Below are positions 18,334 through 26,317 of a stretch of 64,000 bases of DNA, piece by piece. Position numbers and translations under genes: made by a program. Origin of the DNA: an uncultured Alteromonadaceae bacterium (GTDB lineage: Bacteria; Pseudomonadota; Gammaproteobacteria; Enterobacterales; Alteromonadaceae). How positions within the stretch are numbered: position 1 is the stretch's first letter; each line of letters starts with the position of its first letter. The stretch lies in NCBI GenBank assembly GCA_947503265.1, contig CANNDC010000002.1, forward strand, positions 248,001 through 312,000. Reading direction: 5' to 3'. The notes under the pieces are model-generated. The model saw only the letters and a list, made by a program, of their open reading frames with translations, was not told the origin of the DNA and searched no databases.

Positions 18334-18929
18334 CTTGAAACCTGCTGTTGCTGATAACTTTTATACCATTGCCATTGACCAATGCATGCCATCACTAGGA
18401 AGCACAGATACAGTACAGAAGTTGGATACAATCCTTTGTACCAGTAAACCCAAATTGCAACACAATCAACCACTATCCAAAATGTCCAATTGAGAAGGCG
18501 TTTATGAGATAGCAAGAGTTGTGCGGTTAAACTCGTGATTGTGGTGAATGCATCAACATAAGGTAAAGATGCATCTGTATTGCTCATAATACTTCCCAAA
18601 ACTAAGGTTCCCAGTATGGCTGCGAATATGGCGCCAGCTGTTTCCTTTGTCGAGCCTTTTATCACTTGTATGGGGCCTCTTTTTTCGGACTGACGCGACC
18701 AAATCAAATAACCGTATACTTGAAAGCCAATGTAGATAACATGAAGTATCATGTCAGAATAGAGTTTGACACCAAAGAAAATCCAAGTGTAGAGACTGAC
18801 TTGGATTAAACCAAAAAAGAAGCACCAAATGTTGCGCTTTATTACCAGATAAACACAAATAAAGCCTGCTACCGTGGCTATCCATTCAATAGGGGATGCG
18901 CCGGCGAAACCTTGTAACCATTCAGACAA
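18330..18929 (-). CDS. pnuC: Nicotinamide riboside transporter PnuC
   Basis: 199 residues, about seven membrane helices, as in characterised PnuC. Recognisable stretches are IEWIATVAGFICVYLVIKRN, WFFG-like LIQVSLYTWIFFGVKLYSD, and the conserved LLNWTFWIVVDCVAIWVY followed by YKGLYPTSVLY near the C-terminus. It imports nicotinamide riboside across the inner membrane for NAD salvage. It overlaps the kinase gene by 4 bp and lies 17 bp after the PLP enzyme gene, so the three genes form an operon. Confidence 0.93.
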   Translation of the reverse strand: MSEWLQGFAGASPIEWIATVAGFICVYLVIKRNIWCFFFGLIQVSLYTWIFFGVKLYSDMILHVIYIGFQVYGYLIWSRQSEKRGPIQVIKGSTKETAGAIFAAILGTLVLGSIMSNTDASLPYVDAFTTITSLTAQLLLSHKRLLNWTFWIVVDCVAIWVYWYKGLYPTSVLYLCFLVMACIGQWQWYKSYQQQQVSS

Positions 18930-18946
18930 ATTTATCTCTCTTTCGG

Positions 18947-19939
18947 TTAATTGTGTTGATCGCTTCTGGCTCCTTGCAATCCACCTGTATGGATCACGAG
19001 AATACGACTCTTCTTTGGAAAGTAATTGTGTATTAACAAGTGCTTAAGTGCAAAGAATAATTTCCCACTGTATACAGGCTCGATTTGAATTGCAGTTTCC
19101 TTAGTAAAGGTGTCGCAAAAGTTGACTAAGTTTTGGTCCTTCTTAGCATATCCGCCGAAATGAAAGCCATGCTCAATGACCCAAGGAATAGCATTTTTTG
19201 TTACGCCTTGAGTCTGCTGACCATGTAGAGATTTTGGTAAAAACTGCTCGACCAAGCCCTCCAAGTAATTTTCGCCTTTCAACGCTGCGATGCCGATAAT
19301 TTTGGTTTTTAGCTTTTTATCGTCAACGGCTAAAACTAACCCTGCCATTGTGGCGCCACTGGCAACCGGACAAAGTATAAAGTCGTACGGATTTTCCAGC
19401 TCACCAAGGAGCTCCTTGAACCCTGGGAGTGCAGAATCTTGTGAGCCGCCTTCGGGAATGATGTTAACCTTTGGGTACGTTTTTGTTTGAATCTCACGCC
19501 TAAGTTCATCTAGGAATTTTGGTTCTGTGCGACGTCTATAAGTTACTCGATCAACATAACGTATTTCCGCTCCCCAGCCAGCTATGTCTTGCAACATAGG
19601 AGTCATATTATTGGAATAGTCACCACGAATAATGGCGGTGAACTTAATCGCTCTGGGGTGTTGATTTAATAGGTAACAGCAATACGCTAAAGCATGTATA
19701 TGATTTGAGAATCCGCCACCAAAACTGACAATGTGAATCGGCTTAGCAGAGTCTGATTGGTTAATAATATCGACCAATGCGTACTTAACTTTGCGCCACT
19801 TGTTGCCAGAAATAATCGAATGTAATAAATCGTCTCGTTTTACTCTTACCGTGTAATTTGAGTTATTAGCCCAAGCTACATTCAATATTTGCTCAGCAGA
19901 ATTGCCAATACCAAGCCGTGTCTCTAAGTCGTCATACAT
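18947..19939 (-). CDS. PLP-dependent enzyme, ACC deaminase/D-cysteine desulfhydrase family
   Basis: 330 residues of the fold-type II family that includes 1-aminocyclopropane-1-carboxylate deaminase and D-cysteine desulfhydrase. The PLP lysine is Lys47 (SGNKWRK). The phosphate/substrate loop reads SFGGGFSNHIHALA, and PEGGSQDSALPGF and VASGATMAGL are further family motifs. The exact substrate is not predictable: members act on D-cysteine, D-serine-like compounds or ACC. It is the first gene of the operon with pnuC and the riboside kinase. That association is unusual and has no obvious pathway explanation. No convincing ribosome binding site precedes the ATG. Confidence 0.82.
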   Translation of the reverse strand: MYDDLETRLGIGNSAEQILNVAWANNSNYTVRVKRDDLLHSIISGNKWRKVKYALVDIINQSDSAKPIHIVSFGGGFSNHIHALAYCCYLLNQHPRAIKFTAIIRGDYSNNMTPMLQDIAGWGAEIRYVDRVTYRRRTEPKFLDELRREIQTKTYPKVNIIPEGGSQDSALPGFKELLGELENPYDFILCPVASGATMAGLVLAVDDKKLKTKIIGIAALKGENYLEGLVEQFLPKSLHGQQTQGVTKNAIPWVIEHGFHFGGYAKKDQNLVNFCDTFTKETAIQIEPVYSGKLFFALKHLLIHNYFPKKSRILVIHTGGLQGARSDQHN

Positions 19940-20051
19940 GATGAGGTCTAGGAGTTATAATAAGCGACAATATTATTGAAATGTGAGGCTGGTTAAACAT
20001 AACGAGGGGAGGAATGAAGCCTATTTGATAGCAATAGATGAAAGTTGGAGA

Positions 20052-20095
20052 ATGTTGTTTTGCACAAATTTACAGTAAAACGTGCAAAACAACAT
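20052..20095. repeat. Perfect 14-bp inverted repeat
   Basis: ATGTTGTTTTGCAC (20052-20065) and its exact complement (20082-20095) flank a 16-nt loop, between the AsmA-like gene and the downstream PLP enzyme gene, both on the minus strand. It lacks a U-tract on either side. It could be a transcript-end hairpin for the AsmA-like gene or an operator for the pnuC operon. Confidence 0.7.
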
Positions 20096-20117
20096 AAGTA
20101 AACTAACAAAAGAATGA

Positions 20118-20900
20118 TCAGTTACTGATCAAGCCTTTCAACTTTTCACTCGCTTTTTCTTTCAATTTATCTTTTTCTTCATCCAATTTTTCTTTGGCTT
20201 TTTTCTTGATTTCATCGGCGACTCTATTTTTAGCTTCTTCTTTCGCTTGTGCAATAATATTGTCTAGCATTTTATTGACGATTGCGGCACCCACTTGATC
20301 AGCTGGCAGCCCATTTGGTTTGCCAATAGAACCAGCACTAAATGTTGGAAGTGTTATTTCATAAGCTTTCTTTTCAAGTTCGACGTCGCCAGTAGGAAGG
20401 TTTTCAAAGTTCAATTTGAGCTTGACTGCCTTGACTGACACATCTTCAACGATAACCAGTGGATTAGGGCCAGCTTCAGTTGATTCTGGTTGAGCTTCAC
20501 CTTTTGGCAAATTGGCTTGTAAATTGTTCTTCAACACGATGAGGTTGCCTTGACCAGATGCATCTACTTCGTACAACACTTCTGGCGCTACCAAGCTGAC
20601 AGTCTGTACCGTATATGGTTCGCTTGTCACTTCACCCAAGTCTAGGGTAATACTTTCTAGGCTGAATGCGTCTTCTTTGCTAAATCCTTGCGGGTTCTCT
20701 ACGTCTAGGTCACTGATGGTTAGACGGCCATCGGTTAGTGCTAGATCTACACTGGCAACTGAAACAGTCGTGCCAAGAAATTTGCTACCTTGCTCCTCTA
20801 TTTGAACTTTGATGAAGTCTCCTGCACCGCTAAGAACATACCAGACCCCACCTGCAAGAAGCGCAAGTATCACAACAAATACGATTAAACCTTTTTTCAT
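20118..20900 (-). CDS. AsmA-like membrane-anchored periplasmic protein
   Basis: 260 residues. An N-terminal membrane anchor (about 4-24, GLIVFVVILALLAGGVWYVL) is followed by an AsmA-like segment with the repeated pattern typical of the family (VSVASVDLALTDGRLTISDL, and FSLESITLDLG). The last 55 residues are almost purely Lys/Glu/Ala and predict a charged coiled coil. AsmA relatives act in lipid transport or envelope homeostasis, but this short protein is not a clear ortholog of any named member. It is divergent from the EreA/ChaN-like gene. Confidence 0.75.
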   Translation of the reverse strand: MKKGLIVFVVILALLAGGVWYVLSGAGDFIKVQIEEQGSKFLGTTVSVASVDLALTDGRLTISDLDVENPQGFSKEDAFSLESITLDLGEVTSEPYTVQTVSLVAPEVLYEVDASGQGNLIVLKNNLQANLPKGEAQPESTEAGPNPLVIVEDVSVKAVKLKLNFENLPTGDVELEKKAYEITLPTFSAGSIGKPNGLPADQVGAAIVNKMLDNIIAQAKEEAKNRVADEIKKKAKEKLDEEKDKLKEKASEKLKGLISN

Positions 20901-21067
20901 CTTGTTCCCTTTAAATTAATAAGTACTGGAACATTGTAACAAATCTGATGTGACTTCAAAGAACATTAATAAATCAGTTAGTAGCAGCTCTATTGCGGTT
21001 CGGGCTGGCAGTTGGATTAAAGCTTGATACTATAGGAATAACAACTCATCGACATAGAGTGATTTGT

Positions 21068-22309
21068 ATGGGAATCCTTAGAAGAATACTGTGCCTGTTA
21101 TTTTTAAGCTCGACTATTTGTTGCACTCAAGCTTTTGCCAAAGATGAGCTAACACAGACAACTCTAACCAATCGTTATCAAATACTTCTAGAGAACAATC
21201 GATTTTCGGGGAGCGGTGTAGATTGGTTGCAAAATAAAGCTTCGCAGGCTCAGTTTTTTTTACTCGGTGAAGAGCATGGAATCGCTGAAAATCCATTGTT
21301 GGCGGCACAACTATTTGAATCGCTGGTCCCTCATGGTTATCTGCACTTTGGAATTGAAGTGTCTCCTGCAGTGGCCAGTTATATGGAACAAGCTTTACTT
21401 AGTGGAGGAATGCGGCAGCTTGAATTAAGTTTTGATTGGGGGGTTGAGCCTGCCTTTTTTGGGATGTATGAAGAAGCACTAATGTTAAGCCGAATTCGAA
21501 ATTCGATAAAGTCACCTGATGTATTCTGGGGACTGGACTATGAAGTAGCCAGCGATCCGCTTTTGATACGTCTATTAAACGACACTCCCAAGCCCAAAAG
21601 TGCAGAAGTTGCGATGCAGGAACTGACGTTGGAGTCTCAACGTGCGTGGCAGAAATATTTTGCAACAAAGGGTCCGCAGCACATTTTTACTTTTTCAGGA
21701 AGCCCCGAACGGGTGAAGGAAGTTCAACAAGCATGGCCCAGCCCTAATGATGATGCTTCCACAATGCTTAACACGCTCTATGAAACCTTATCGATAAACC
21801 AATTGTGGGTCTCGGGGAAAGCATGGGAATCAAATGAACGCCGAGCCAACTTGTTTAAAACAAATTTTACGAATTATTGGCAAAACCGCACAGACACTTC
21901 TGCGAAAGTAATGTTTAAACTAGGAGCCTCACATCTTATGCGAGGGTTGAATAGCAATGACGTATATGATTTGGGTAACTTACTGCCTGAAATTGCTGCA
22001 GCCAATAATCAGACTAGTTTCAGCGTGTTGGTTTTGCCCGGAAAAGACAGTCAAGTCGCTGTATTAGATCCAACCAATTGGGTGTATAAAGCGGCACCCG
22101 CAAAAGATGGCTACAGCAAAAATCTAGAGTTCTTCTATGATCATTCTCTGAATAAGGGATTCACAGTATTTGATTTGGCTCCACTGCGAAACGTGATATT
22201 CAAATCTGCTTATAAAAAAGAGGTAGCTCTAAGGCAACTAGTCATGCGATTCGATGCACTTTTAATAATGACAGACTCAACTCCAGCAAGGCAACTTATT
22301 GAGCGATGA
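21068..22309 (+). CDS. Periplasmic EreA/ChaN/TIKI-superfamily protein of unknown substrate
   Basis: 413 residues from ATG 21068, which follows a GAGTGA. A TTG 75 bp upstream would give an unnatural N-terminus. A signal peptide (about 1-24) predicts export. The body shows the motif set of the erythromycin-esterase/ChaN/TIKI-like superfamily: FFLLGEEHG (Glu68, Glu69, His70), FGIEVSP (Glu97), WGLDYEV, and near the C-terminal third FKLGASHLMRG with a conserved His. Those acidic and His residues would form the metal-dependent active site. The substrate is unknown and antibiotic resistance should not be assumed. Confidence 0.7.
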   Translation: MGILRRILCLLFLSSTICCTQAFAKDELTQTTLTNRYQILLENNRFSGSGVDWLQNKASQAQFFLLGEEHGIAENPLLAAQLFESLVPHGYLHFGIEVSPAVASYMEQALLSGGMRQLELSFDWGVEPAFFGMYEEALMLSRIRNSIKSPDVFWGLDYEVASDPLLIRLLNDTPKPKSAEVAMQELTLESQRAWQKYFATKGPQHIFTFSGSPERVKEVQQAWPSPNDDASTMLNTLYETLSINQLWVSGKAWESNERRANLFKTNFTNYWQNRTDTSAKVMFKLGASHLMRGLNSNDVYDLGNLLPEIAAANNQTSFSVLVLPGKDSQVAVLDPTNWVYKAAPAKDGYSKNLEFFYDHSLNKGFTVFDLAPLRNVIFKSAYKKEVALRQLVMRFDALLIMTDSTPARQLIER

Positions 22310-22544
22310 TAAGATGCCTTTATTTTGTGCCAGTTAGCCACTAAAAGTCGGAGATTGGTAACTTTCGCGGTTTCATCAAAGTGATGGCTAGAGTTTTAAT
22401 GCTTTTTGTGCATTTTTCCAATACCAAGACTTTGCTAAAGGCTGGGTTATCACGGCCATCACGTTTTCGAGTTTAAACAAAATAACCTAAGCTTCAAGTA
22501 GATGGACCAGTAGCCTAAAACAACAAAAATTCCACATTCACTGT

Positions 22545-22568
22545 TGACATATAGACGTCTATACGGCA
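22545..22568 (+). promoter_or_regulatory. Tandem MetJ operator (met boxes) overlapping the thr promoter
   Basis: Three contiguous 8-mers in the met-box register: TGACATAT (5 of 8), AGACGTCT (8 of 8 to the MetJ consensus) and ATACGGCA (5 of 8). The central box lies inside a perfect 14-bp palindrome TATAGACGTCTATA (22550-22563). A perfect -35 hexamer TTGACA (22544-22549) overlaps the first box. No strong -10 is seen at standard spacing (CAAATT). Placement directly at the promoter and 10 bp before thrL suggests repression of the threonine operon by MetJ with S-adenosylmethionine. Confidence 0.6.
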
Positions 22569-22578
22569 AATTGCGCAC

Positions 22579-22644
22579 ATGAAAACAATAATTACTATTA
22601 CCGGCATGATGATTACCACCCTAAACAGGATGGTCGCTGGCTAG
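22579..22644 (+). CDS. thrL: thr operon leader peptide
   Basis: A 21-codon reading frame: MKTIITITG, then MMITTLNRMVAG. Five Thr and four Ile codons make up nearly half of it, the hallmark of the threonine/isoleucine attenuator of thrABC. It ends 17 nt before the A-run of the attenuator hairpin at 22662. No Shine-Dalgarno sequence precedes the ATG. If the TTGACA at 22544 is the -35, transcription would start almost at the ATG, making this a nearly leaderless peptide. Confidence 0.88.
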   Translation: MKTIITITGMMITTLNRMVAG

Positions 22645-22661
22645 TACTTAAAGAAATTTAA

Positions 22662-22692
22662 AAAAAAGCCCGCGAATAAAGCGGGCTTTTTT
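22662..22692 (+). terminator. Attenuator of the thr operon
   Basis: GC-rich stem GCCCGC, loop GAATAAA, stem GCGGGC, flanked by six A residues before and six T residues after that extend the stem. It follows thrL and precedes thrA by about 90 bp. Ribosome stalling at the Thr/Ile codons of thrL should prevent its formation. I did not work out the antiterminator pairing. Confidence 0.93.
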
Positions 22693-22778
22693 GCTATCTG
22701 GGCCAGCGTTTTTATTGTTGATAATGATTTTATTGGAAAAGTGATTTAACGGTCGAGTTGTAAATTTAGGAGTAACAA

Positions 22779-25253
22779 ATGAAGGTGTTGAAATTCGGTG
22801 GTTCGTCTCTGGCAGATGCAGAACGTTACCTCAGAGTTAAAGAGATAAGTGTTGGCAGTCATGAAGAAAGTGGCGCAGCTGTGGTTTTGTCCGCACCTAA
22901 AGGGGTCACCAATGCGTTATCACTTCTGACCGAAAGAGCCGCTGAAGGGAGAGACTTTGGCGAACTTTACGCTAAGTTAGAAATGGTATTGGATGGCATA
23001 GTGGATGACTTAGCCAGCACCTTGCCTGCATTAAGAAAAGAAAAGCTTTCGACCTTTATCCATTCAATCCTGACCGAATTGAATCAACACCTTGAAGGTA
23101 TCAAGCTTCTAAAATGCGCTCCAGATCAAATTACAGCTAAAATATTGAGTATGGGCGAATACGTCAGTGTGAATATCTTTAGCGAAATTTTGACGTCCCT
23201 CGGCCAAAAAAATCACATCATTGATCCTGTCGAATATATTGTCGCCGAAGGTGAGTACTTAGACAGTATCGCCGATGTCGCAGTGAGCAAAGCTAAATTT
23301 GCTGATTTTGACTATGATAAAGCTGAGTTGCTTATCATGCCGGGATTTGTGGCGGTTAATGAACAGGGTGAAAAAGTCACTTTGGGTCGCAACGGTTCAG
23401 ACTACTCGGCAGCCATACTAGCTGCGTGTTTAGATGCAGAATGTTGTGAAATCTGGACCGATGTTGACGGGGTCTACAATGCCGACCCGAATCAAGTAGA
23501 CGGTGCGGTGCTATTGGATAAATTGAGCTACCAAGAAGCCATGGAATTGTCTTATTTTGGCGCCAAAGTTCTGCATCCGAAAACAATTGGACCTATCGCC
23601 CAACACCATATTCCTTGTTTAATCCGAAACACCTTAAACCCTGCCGCACCGGGTACCCTGATAGGCAAAGAAAGCAGTGAAATATGGACTAGCGTCAAGG
23701 GTATTTCGCATCTTGATGATATGACCATGTTTAACGTTGCTGGTCCGGGTATGAAAGGCATGGTGGGTATGGCTAGTCGTGTGTTTGAAGTCATGTCGAA
23801 TGCCAATATATCCATTAGCCTGATCACTCAATCTTCTTCAGAGTACAGCATCAGTTTTTGTATCCACAGTAAAGATGCTGAAAAAGCACAATCATTGCTT
23901 GAAGATGCGTTTGCACTTGAACTGAGCAATCACGTTCTTGACCCGATTGAGGTACGTCACGAGTTAGCTATCGTTACCTTGGTAGGTGATGGAATGCGTC
24001 ATTCCAAAGGATTGGCTGCTAAATTCTTTAGCTCACTTGCTCAAGCGCGAGTGAATAACGTCGCTATTGCGCAAGGGTCATCAGAACGTTCAATTTCCAC
24101 TGTGATAGAAAGGAATCGAGCAAAAGAAGCAGTAAAAGTGGTTCATCAAAACTTCTTTTCAGATATGCATGCCATTGATGTTTTCTTAGTGGGTTGCGGT
24201 AACGTGGGTAAAGAGCTGCTTTCTCAGATTTATCGTCAGCAGCCTAAATTGCTGGAACGCGGCATCAGTGTGAAAGTGTTCGGCATCGCCAATAGCAAGA
24301 GTTTGCTGTTGAATCCACATAGCATTGATCTTGATTTAGAAAAGGCTTCAAATTGGCAAACGGAATTGGCTGCTTCCAATACTAAATGGTCTGTTGAAAA
24401 TCTCAGTGATTTTGTTCAGCAAAATAGTTTAGTCAATCCGGTGGTTGTGGATTGCACCAGTAACGAAGACGTAGCAGGCCAGTATGCTGACTATATGTCC
24501 GCAGGGTTTCATGTCGTCACGCCCAACAAAAAGGCTAACACCAGAGATCTTGATTACTACTGGAAGTTACGTGCTACTGCTCAACAAACCAATCGCCAAT
24601 TTCTTTATGAAACAACTGTCGGTGCAGGCTTGCCAGTCATCGACAATTTGCAAAAATTGATTGATGCAGGGGATGAACTGAAAAGTTTTGAAGGCATCTT
24701 GTCTGGTTCATTGTCGTTTGTATTCGGCAAACTCGAGGAAGGCTTGAGTTTATCTGAAGCGACCGCCAACGCTACGGCTAATGGATTCACTGAACCTGAT
24801 CCAAGAGACGACCTTTCTGGCATGGATGTGGCGCGAAAGCTACTAATTATGGCCAGAGAAGCGAATCTTGAATTGAGTCTCGAAGACATTGACATCGAGT
24901 CTGTGATACCAAAAGATTTCGATGCATCAGGCACTGTCGCTGAATTTACCGAGAACTTACCTAAAGCAGACGCCCATTTTCAACAACTTGTGGCCGACGC
25001 CAATGGTAAAGGTGAAGTGTTACGTTATGTTGGCTCTATTGAAAATGGAAAGTGTAAAGTGGCAATCAAATCGGTGCCGCAATCTCACCCTTTATATGCA
25101 ATTAAAGATGGCGAAAATGCACTAGCAGTACACAGTCATTACTACCAACCTATTCCGTTTGTTATCCGCGGTTACGGAGCCGGTGCCACAGTCACTGCAG
25201 CGGGCGTTTTTGCTGATATACTGCGTACTTTGCCTTGGAAGCAAGACGTATGA
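22779..25253 (+). CDS. thrA: Bifunctional aspartokinase / homoserine dehydrogenase I
   Basis: 824 residues (E. coli 820). Aspartokinase domain about 1-290 (MKVLKFGGSSLAD at the start; SYFGAKVLHPKTI), regulatory ACT region about 310-460, homoserine dehydrogenase about 465-824 (VFLVGCGNVGKELL; TPNKKAN; EGILSGSLSFVFGKL; TEPDPRDDLSGMDVARKL). It catalyses the first and third steps of the aspartate pathway and is normally feedback-inhibited by threonine. AGGAG lies eight bases before the ATG. Similarity throughout is to ThrA, and the attenuator is of the Thr/Ile type, so the label ThrA rather than MetL is favoured despite the upstream met boxes. Confidence 0.95.
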   Translation: MKVLKFGGSSLADAERYLRVKEISVGSHEESGAAVVLSAPKGVTNALSLLTERAAEGRDFGELYAKLEMVLDGIVDDLASTLPALRKEKLSTFIHSILTELNQHLEGIKLLKCAPDQITAKILSMGEYVSVNIFSEILTSLGQKNHIIDPVEYIVAEGEYLDSIADVAVSKAKFADFDYDKAELLIMPGFVAVNEQGEKVTLGRNGSDYSAAILAACLDAECCEIWTDVDGVYNADPNQVDGAVLLDKLSYQEAMELSYFGAKVLHPKTIGPIAQHHIPCLIRNTLNPAAPGTLIGKESSEIWTSVKGISHLDDMTMFNVAGPGMKGMVGMASRVFEVMSNANISISLITQSSSEYSISFCIHSKDAEKAQSLLEDAFALELSNHVLDPIEVRHELAIVTLVGDGMRHSKGLAAKFFSSLAQARVNNVAIAQGSSERSISTVIERNRAKEAVKVVHQNFFSDMHAIDVFLVGCGNVGKELLSQIYRQQPKLLERGISVKVFGIANSKSLLLNPHSIDLDLEKASNWQTELAASNTKWSVENLSDFVQQNSLVNPVVVDCTSNEDVAGQYADYMSAGFHVVTPNKKANTRDLDYYWKLRATAQQTNRQFLYETTVGAGLPVIDNLQKLIDAGDELKSFEGILSGSLSFVFGKLEEGLSLSEATANATANGFTEPDPRDDLSGMDVARKLLIMAREANLELSLEDIDIESVIPKDFDASGTVAEFTENLPKADAHFQQLVADANGKGEVLRYVGSIENGKCKVAIKSVPQSHPLYAIKDGENALAVHSHYYQPIPFVIRGYGAGATVTAAGVFADILRTLPWKQDV

Positions 25254-26215
25254 ACAAAACGCTAACTGCCTACGCCCCAGCCTCAATTGGTAACGTAAGT
25301 TTAGGATTCGATTTATTGGGTGCTGCGTTAAAACCTGTGGACGGAAGTTTGTTGGGGGACCAGGTTGAGGTCACTCAAGTCACAGAAGCAGGGGCTAGTG
25401 AATTTTCGCTGGAAGTCACAGGCGCATTTGCAAATAAATTGCCACCAGAGCCGCAAAGCAACATAGTCTATCATTGCTATACCTTATTCATGCAAAAGTT
25501 AGCTGAATTAGATATAGCCCCCTCAGGCGCTATTAAAATGGTTTTACACAAAAACCTTCCCATAGGCAGTGGCTTGGGTTCAAGCGCTAGCTCAATCGTA
25601 GCGGCACTTTATGGCCTGAATGCTTTTTACAATGATCCATTTGATAAAAATACCCTGTTATTAATGATGGGCGAATTGGAAGGTCAAATTAGTGGTAGCG
25701 TGCATTATGACAATGTTGCACCTTGTTATTTAGGTGGACTTACCTTAATGAACAATCAAGCTGACCGCATTGCATTGTCGTTGCCTACCTTCGAAAACTG
25801 GTATTGGGTTGTTTGCTACTCTGGCATCAGTGTTTCGACATCTGCGGCACGGAATATTTTGCCCAAAACTGTCAGTATGGCCGATACTATCGACTTTGGT
25901 CGACAACTGGCAGTGTTTGTTGACGCATCATACCGAAAAGATCAGGCACTGGCTGCGAGTGTTATGAAAGACGTGTTGGCCGAACCCCATCGTAAGTCAT
26001 TATTACCCAAATTTGATGAATCAAGAGCCTTCTCCATGGAGCAAGGAGCCTTGGCTTTTGGTATTTCAGGCTCAGGACCAACGGTCTTTGCGGTTTGCGA
26101 TGATCTCAACAAGGCTGAGTCCATACATGGCTGGTTGAATGATAACTACATACAAAACGAACTAGGTTTTAGTCATATATGTCAGTTAGATTTAGACGGA
26201 ACCGTTTGTTTATAA
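25250..26215 (+). CDS. thrB: Homoserine kinase
   Basis: About 321 residues, GHMP kinase family. It starts at the ATG of the ATGA overlap with thrA (25250), matching the family N-terminus TAYAPASIGNVSLGFD. ATP-binding motif PIGSGLGSSASS near residue 100, and a C-terminal FGISGSGPTVFAV. It phosphorylates homoserine to O-phosphohomoserine for ThrC. A 102-bp space without an evident promoter separates it from thrC. Confidence 0.96.
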   Translation: MNKTLTAYAPASIGNVSLGFDLLGAALKPVDGSLLGDQVEVTQVTEAGASEFSLEVTGAFANKLPPEPQSNIVYHCYTLFMQKLAELDIAPSGAIKMVLHKNLPIGSGLGSSASSIVAALYGLNAFYNDPFDKNTLLLMMGELEGQISGSVHYDNVAPCYLGGLTLMNNQADRIALSLPTFENWYWVVCYSGISVSTSAARNILPKTVSMADTIDFGRQLAVFVDASYRKDQALAASVMKDVLAEPHRKSLLPKFDESRAFSMEQGALAFGISGSGPTVFAVCDDLNKAESIHGWLNDNYIQNELGFSHICQLDLDGTVCL

Positions 26216-26317
26216 CGGCTCACGGCTGTATGATCCAGCACCAACTTTGCACAAGGCGAATTTTTAACAAGTCGCCAGCCAAATAAAGTAACAACATAAA
26301 GAGAAGGTAAGAAATCA

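Noticed and set aside
21068-22309. Calling this gene an erythromycin esterase (macrolide resistance).
   Set aside because: Only superfamily motifs are shared; a signal peptide and the differences elsewhere do not support a resistance function.
22719-22737. Fur-like sequence TTGATAATGATTTTATTGG between the attenuator and thrA.
   Set aside because: Only the left half matches a Fur box, it lies downstream of the attenuator, and thrABC has no known iron control.
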